Source of the DNA: Nymphaea colorata
Taxonomy: Eukaryota; Streptophyta; Magnoliopsida; Nymphaeales; Nymphaeaceae
NCBI RefSeq assembly: GCF_008831285.2
Contig: NC_045140.1
Coordinates: forward strand, 8,428,505-8,492,504
DNA length: 64,000 bases
Direction: 5' to 3'
The notes under the pieces are model-generated. The model had not been told where the DNA came from. It saw only the letters and a list, made by a program, of their open reading frames with translations, and did no database searches. Positions 59,088 through 64,000 of this stretch are shown here, piece by piece. A program made the translations under genes and the position numbers. Position 1 is the first letter of the stretch. Each line of letters opens with the position of its first letter.

Positions 59088-62000
59088 CTACTGAATGGAC
59101 CGTCCCCGCAATTTATCAGCAACATACAGAAGATGACTAATGTTTGTTGATGGATAATGCTGAAGCAGTTTAAGATTAGATGTAAAATCACCAGCTAAGA
59201 GGCGCCTACGAATGAGAATCAGCATTGCACAGCAAATTCTGAGCAGGGATTCCTACAGAAAGATCATCTGTTAGAACCAGTGGATATTAAAATATTTCAA
59301 CTGGGTCAAAGCCTTATGCTGGTGCAAGAGGTGTAGCCAATGGTATATCAGTTGTTCATTTCAAGAACCACCTATACTCGAGTATCTTCTCTATTTAAAA
59401 ATTAGAAGACCTTACCAAAGGACCATCTGGATCACAAAGAAGCGTGTCCCATATTTGCAAGCAATCAGCAAAATTGAACTCCTGAGTCAAGAGCAGTGTT
59501 ATCCACCTAAACGCATAGAATTGAGGATTTACCTGAAATTTTCAAAGTCATCGTTGTCAAACTCAAAGTCATGGGAGTCATATCACCACATAAAGACTTT
59601 ATCAATATCAACGTTACAGGGGTAGATTTCAAAATATCAGATCCTTCCCATCCACTAACAATCATGAACCCAAATTTTATAAGGCTGTCAAAACAGTGAG
59701 ATGCAGACAGAACGTAAATTGCTGAAACAAGTTTCCAACCACCTTATACCCAAGGTGACAGCTAGGAATAGGGAATATTATCCTGATTTACCAATAGGAT
59801 AGGAACTCCATTTTCAGGTGGTACTTAGTTCCAACTTCCAACAATCATTGGTTTACAATCTTGCGTTAAAAACCTAAAGACTTCTCAATTTGTCCAGCAA
59901 CTTCTCACCTCTGACTCTTTTTTTGCAATGTTTAACAGTTGCAGAAGAAAACTGCAGAACAGCGACCATTTTCAATTTTTGTTGAATCATTTCTGGATTC
60001 AATGGCCCATAAATAACAGAGTTGTATTAAATCTGCTACAAGGTCCATGATATCAAGGGCCTTCAGGCTCTTTTCCAGGCAGTGGATTGTAATCCTCTTG
60101 CTCACCCAGAATATCAAAGTTGTATATTAAGAAGCACTTCTTAACAAATGCCGTAATAGAAGAGGCCAGGTTGTGCAGCTTCAACCAATTTACGTAACCA
60201 AATTATTGGTAGAATCACCTTGGAAAACAATGATCATAGATGTACTGCCACCAATCAATCCAAAAGTAATCATAAAGCAATATCATAAGAACCATAATAG
60301 AGGAAGCCACAGGGTGAAAAAATCAATGAGTTCATGCACACCAAGGTTGCACCGGGGCTCTTCCTAGTGAATTTTTGGTCTGTTCTGACCCCCGAATCCA
60401 GCATTCATGAGTTACTTATTATTCTAATGTAGAACCATGAAGAACATTTACCCCTATTTAATAATTAAAGTATATAAAAAAACCATTGCATGCTTTTCTG
60501 CTTGATACTTTCAATAGCAAGCATGCTTTAAGTAGAAAATAGAAATTTGCCAGCTTTACACAAACTGAATCTTCACCCCCCCCCCCCCCTTTTCTTTCCA
60601 AAAAAGGGCAAAAACACTGTTCTTTCAATGAAAAAGTAGAAAGAAGTACATGAAGCAGAGAACACTTGCATGATTCAAAGAGACTTACTTTGGTTGTGAT
60701 CTCTAAATGGCGCCATAGCTCTTCATCATGCTGCCTCAAAATTTGAGTTAATCTTGTCATTGTGGAACGGATTCCCACAACACTGTTGTCAAGTTGTTGA
60801 CAGAAATGATCTCTGAATCCACTTAGCAACTCAACAAAGCAGAAGAAAGAATCTGGCTCTGCTTGTGCCTGCAAAAAAGCAAAGACAGAGAGAGAGTGTG
60901 TGACATTGTATCGACCCTGTGAACATGGTTATAGGATGGGAACCATGCAGCCATAAATGCACAAAACTGCAAAGGTCCTGTTTTCTATGTTCTAGATGAA
61001 TTGTGATAATAGAGGAATATGGTAAAGCATGACAGCAAACTGACATTCTTAAGCTTCATCATCATATAACATCATCAGAATAGAGGAATATGGTAAAGCA
61101 TGACAGCACAATGACATTTCTTAAGCTTCGTCTTCATATAACATCGTGCCTTACCGCATTTTCTTCATCAGGATCATTCCTGAACACGTAGAATATAGGG
61201 GCTAGGACTTCATTCATCCCTTGCACATATCTTATACCGGGGTTCAGCTTTGCAAACACCACTAAGATGCGTTTCAATGCTTCCTGCAAATCCAGGAAAG
61301 ATTGATTGAAATGTTATTTAACCGTAGAAAGATTGCCAGACTCCTAAAAAAGGAAAGCCTTTACCTGATTTGACTTTGCTGAAGGTGAATCGCCAGAAAA
61401 GAAATGCATGCCAGGATGAGTACGCATAACATCTCGATCAATTTGCTCTATGATTTCTGTGTCCTGAAAATTTCATAGGAAATTGGAGGACTGCATAGGA
61501 TCACACTTTGGAAGAGCATAACCTCCACAGGTAAACCAAAAAACAAAATTGCCATGATAGATACCTGAAAGTACTTGTTCCATACGCTAGTTTTTCCAAG
61601 ACTTAAAGGGTGTTCGTCATGAGTGATCTCCGACCTATGCAGCAGTCCCCTTCCTTCACCCTTTGCATTGTCATTTTCGGTGCCAGAGGATAGTTCTAAT
61701 CTTCTAGCAAGTTCTGACTGACTAACAATACAAAAATTCAGAACCCATGTTCCTAATATATCGATCACAAAAAGGGAAACAAACCAATCTCCATCCGAAT
61801 CGAGAAGCGTGAAAAAACAATCGATTTCAAAATTGATCGCCGCAGTAGAAGAACAAATAAGGCACGTCTGCAACCAAACTTAATAGAATAGTTTGCGGAT
61901 TTGGAAACACCGCATGCCAAATTTCAAGTATAATAAGATTTTTGAGTTCAAATAGATCACGAAAAACTAGATGGAAAGTAAAGGAACGTGAAGGGAACTA

Positions 62001-62808
62001 ATCAAACTCACAGGATTAATCAGTAGCTCCTCCTTAAAGGCCTCGTACTGAACCCTTTTTTTCCTCATTTCATCTGGCCAAATTTCTCGATTGCACGGCA
62101 AATACCCCAAAAGAACCTATCACGGACCACAGGAAACCCGCGTCCCAACCGCATCTTTCAGAACACCAATCTCACAATTAAAATAAAGGAAAAGGAAGGC
62201 AACCATTTCTCCCCAAAAATCCTCAGTGCCTCACCTTCCACACAATTGACCGAATCCCGGAAGAATCAGGCACCCCCTGTGCCGCCAGCTTCCTCAACTC
62301 CGTCAAATCGATAACCCTCTTGGACAACTGCATCATATCACCGGAACAAGATCACAAACCCAACGATAGACCGTTATAAAGAATAAAGAAGAAAGAAATG
62401 CAGAGGAAAAGGACGATCCACCTCGGCGAGAAATCGAGCTCTGCGAGGTGCGTCGTCGGGTGAGGAGGACGCAGGATCCTGCACGTCAGGTGGTCGATCG
62501 GGCTGGGAAGGACGAGCAGGCGAAGGAAGAAAGGCGGAAGGAGGAATAGAAGGAGAATGAGAAGGAGTAGGAGCAGCAGGCGGAGGAAGGGGACTTGGCA
62601 TCGGCGGTGGCGGTGGCAGTTCCGCCACCTCTGCTGCCCTGGTAGGCGGAACAGGGCGAACCGGATTAGGGTTGGAGGGAGGCGAGGTAGGGGATTCTCC
62701 AGCGTTGGGCTGCTTGGCGGGGGCGGGAGGCCGCGTAGACTGACGGCGATCGTCCAGGGAGGACCATAGCGAGCTGCCCATCATCCACTCCGGCACGCTG
62801 CGTGCCAT
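59088..62808 (-). CDS. TBC1D13-like Rab GTPase-activating protein
   Basis: TBC proteins stimulate GTP hydrolysis by Rab GTPases and so end their action in membrane traffic. Nine coding exons stay in phase 0: 62808-62422, 62327-62235, 62116-62012, 61717-61565, 61463-61365, 61283-61155, 60868-60689, 59532-59416 and 59252-59088, giving 475 residues. Residues 1 to about 125 are Pro/Ser-rich and probably disordered. The TBC domain follows, starting around GVPDSSGIRSIVWKVLLGYLP. The arginine finger is R260 in IDRDVMR and the glutamine finger is Q300 in YVQGMNE, so both catalytic residues are kept. Later landmarks are DNSVVGI, LWRHLE, FYAFRWITLLLTQEF and the IWDTLL motif. An in-frame ATG at 62898 would add 30 residues through a CT microsatellite. 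I chose 62808 because it follows the leader-like repeat. Confidence 0.93.
61011..61146. repeat. Tandem duplication of 71 bp in a TBC gene intron
   Basis: AGAGGAATATGGTAAAGCAT begins at 61011 and again at 61082. Both copies continue to TTAAGCTTC and ATATAACATC. It lies in the intron between exons 6 and 7, ending next to the exon 6 donor. Confidence 0.88.
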
Positions 62809-63536
62809 CTCTCTCTCTCTCTCTTTCTCTCTCACACAGGACCAACGGCACGGCAACGGACCAGAAGCGGGGGTATTTGTGGAGCGCTTAGTGTACAAAT
62901 TTAGCCTTTGACTCGAAGGCCCTGTCGTGGTTCTCGTGAGCGATTGAGTCGTGAGTGTGCTTTTAGTCGTTTCAAGTCTTTAAAAGGCTCAAGGTGCATT
63001 CTGCAATCGGATGGCAGCGGCATACAGGGACAATGGCTTCATTCACATTTTTAAAAATTTAAAATTTTACTTTTAAAATTTTAAAAATAATTTAATTTTA
63101 TATAAAATTTTTAAAAATTATAATTTCAACACTTGTAAGAATTTTAAAATATAATTAGACCCTTTTCTGGCTTTGCCCCCGGCAGCACACCTAGTTGTCA
63201 AAACTTAGATCACTTAAATTTTTGCTAAGTAATATTATTAACACTTTATGAAATGCTGACATTTTATGGATGCTAATTTAGTATAAAACATGTTTTAGTT
63301 TCTTTTAGTTTTTATGAAAATATTGGTTTCTTTGTCACAAAAAATTTAATGTCACGGGAAATTTTTTATGATGAAAATAATATATCTAAATTTGAAAAAT
63401 GATTGGCTTCATATGCATCTCTTACCATATCACTCTTAAAATAATATTTATAAGATTAAATTATGCAAAAAAGTACTTTGATGATTTTTTAATCCATTTG
63501 TTTTTTGTTCTTAACCTAACGGTCGTGGTATGGTAT
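62809..63536. other. Upstream region of the TBC gene
   Basis: A CT microsatellite (62809-62833) lies directly before the ATG on the gene's leader side. The rest is AT-rich, including runs of AAAATTTTA at 63045-63130. No gene recognised. Confidence 0.45.
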
Positions 63537-63599
63537 GCATATTGGCGCAATGAACAGACCCGATCCAGTAACAAATTACTCTTTTGGTTCCAAATTACG

Positions 63600-63849
63600 A
63601 TCCAAACCCAAACCAATAAGAGCCATGACTCAGAGGAGGCTGGGAAGCCAAGCAAACCCCGTCCCCCTCCCGATCCAGGACGCGAAGTTCGAGTCGAACC
63701 CGCGACCACCGCTCTGCTGCTCTCCGGCGATTCGTTCCGCAGAGAAGCTGAAATTTCCTTCCGCATTGATCTTCCAATCGCTCTGTGGGTTCATCTCGTG
63801 TTCTCTTTCCGCCTGAATCTCCGAGAACCCCACTTCCAGTTCTGTGAAG
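63600..63849 (+). other. Possible first exon of a divergent gene
   Basis: A GC-richer, pyrimidine-rich stretch ends with GTGAAG|GTATAG at 63850, a plausible donor. A frame with ATG at 63625 (MTQRRLGSQANPVPLP..) is open, but I recognise no family. The stretch could instead be a 5' UTR. The sequence to the window end looks like an intron. Confidence 0.25.
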
Positions 63850-64000
63850 GTATAGATTTCCAACACTAGAACCCCAGAAACCCTCGTGTGCGGTGAAAAT
63901 TTCCTTTTTATCTCGAATTTTTGTTGTAAAACTTGAATGTTATTGACATTTTTTCAAAGCTAGATTGCAATATTGGATGTTTGGTATTCCACACTAATTT

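Noticed and set aside
1..64000. tRNA, rRNA or snRNA genes
   Set aside because: I looked for tRNA B-box-like GGTTCGAATCC with a partner A box and for rRNA phrases. I found only isolated partial matches (for example GATTCGAAGTTC at 2838 and GGATTCGAAATG at 43684), without a cloverleaf.

Overview
This window is nuclear DNA from a flowering plant. Five intron-containing genes could be rebuilt by following reading phase across GT..AG junctions. Their products are typical of land plants: violaxanthin de-epoxidase, a RIN4/NOI-family immune regulator, a plant BAP31-like ER protein, the ARP2/3 subunit ARPC4 and a TBC1D13-like Rab GAP. The AT-rich spacers hold many decayed plant transposons. I cannot name the species. 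No operon, phage or CRISPR logic is present, and each gene is an independent unit.

Layout. 1-225 is the 3' coding end of an unrecognised gene. 2136-2316 is a hAT-type MITE with a perfect 8-bp target duplication. Violaxanthin de-epoxidase lies at 4704-7164 (+, 5 coding exons). A RIN4-like gene converges on it (7924-10822, -, 4 coding exons). From 11 to 26 kb there is no host gene I can support. This stretch holds several members of one hAT family with GGCCCG-rich ends. One is a 623-bp non-autonomous copy with a perfect 8-bp duplication (15455-16077). Another is a 5.2-kb copy with a decayed transposase (16914-22120). A BAP31-like gene (26386-29156, +) is followed about 0.5 kb downstream by a long, nearly perfect RNA hairpin (29627-29717). 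ARPC4 (33789-40811, -) has 8 coding exons, the first contributing only the ATG.

From about 45 to 52 kb lies a decayed Ty3/gypsy retrotransposon with two RNase H domains (Tat-like). It is split by a 2.6-kb hAT element of a second, GCTCGAG-rich family. From 52 to 58 kb I see retrotransposon-derived, microsatellite-rich DNA, including two related segments in opposite orientation. The TBC1D13-like gene (59088-62808, -) has 9 coding exons. A possible first exon of a divergent gene lies near the right edge.

The strongest unexplained signals are the hairpin after the BAP31-like gene, the minimal first coding exons of RIN4 and ARPC4, the reduced C-terminal cysteine cluster of the RIN4-like protein, and the clustering and nesting of hAT elements with recognisable target duplications.
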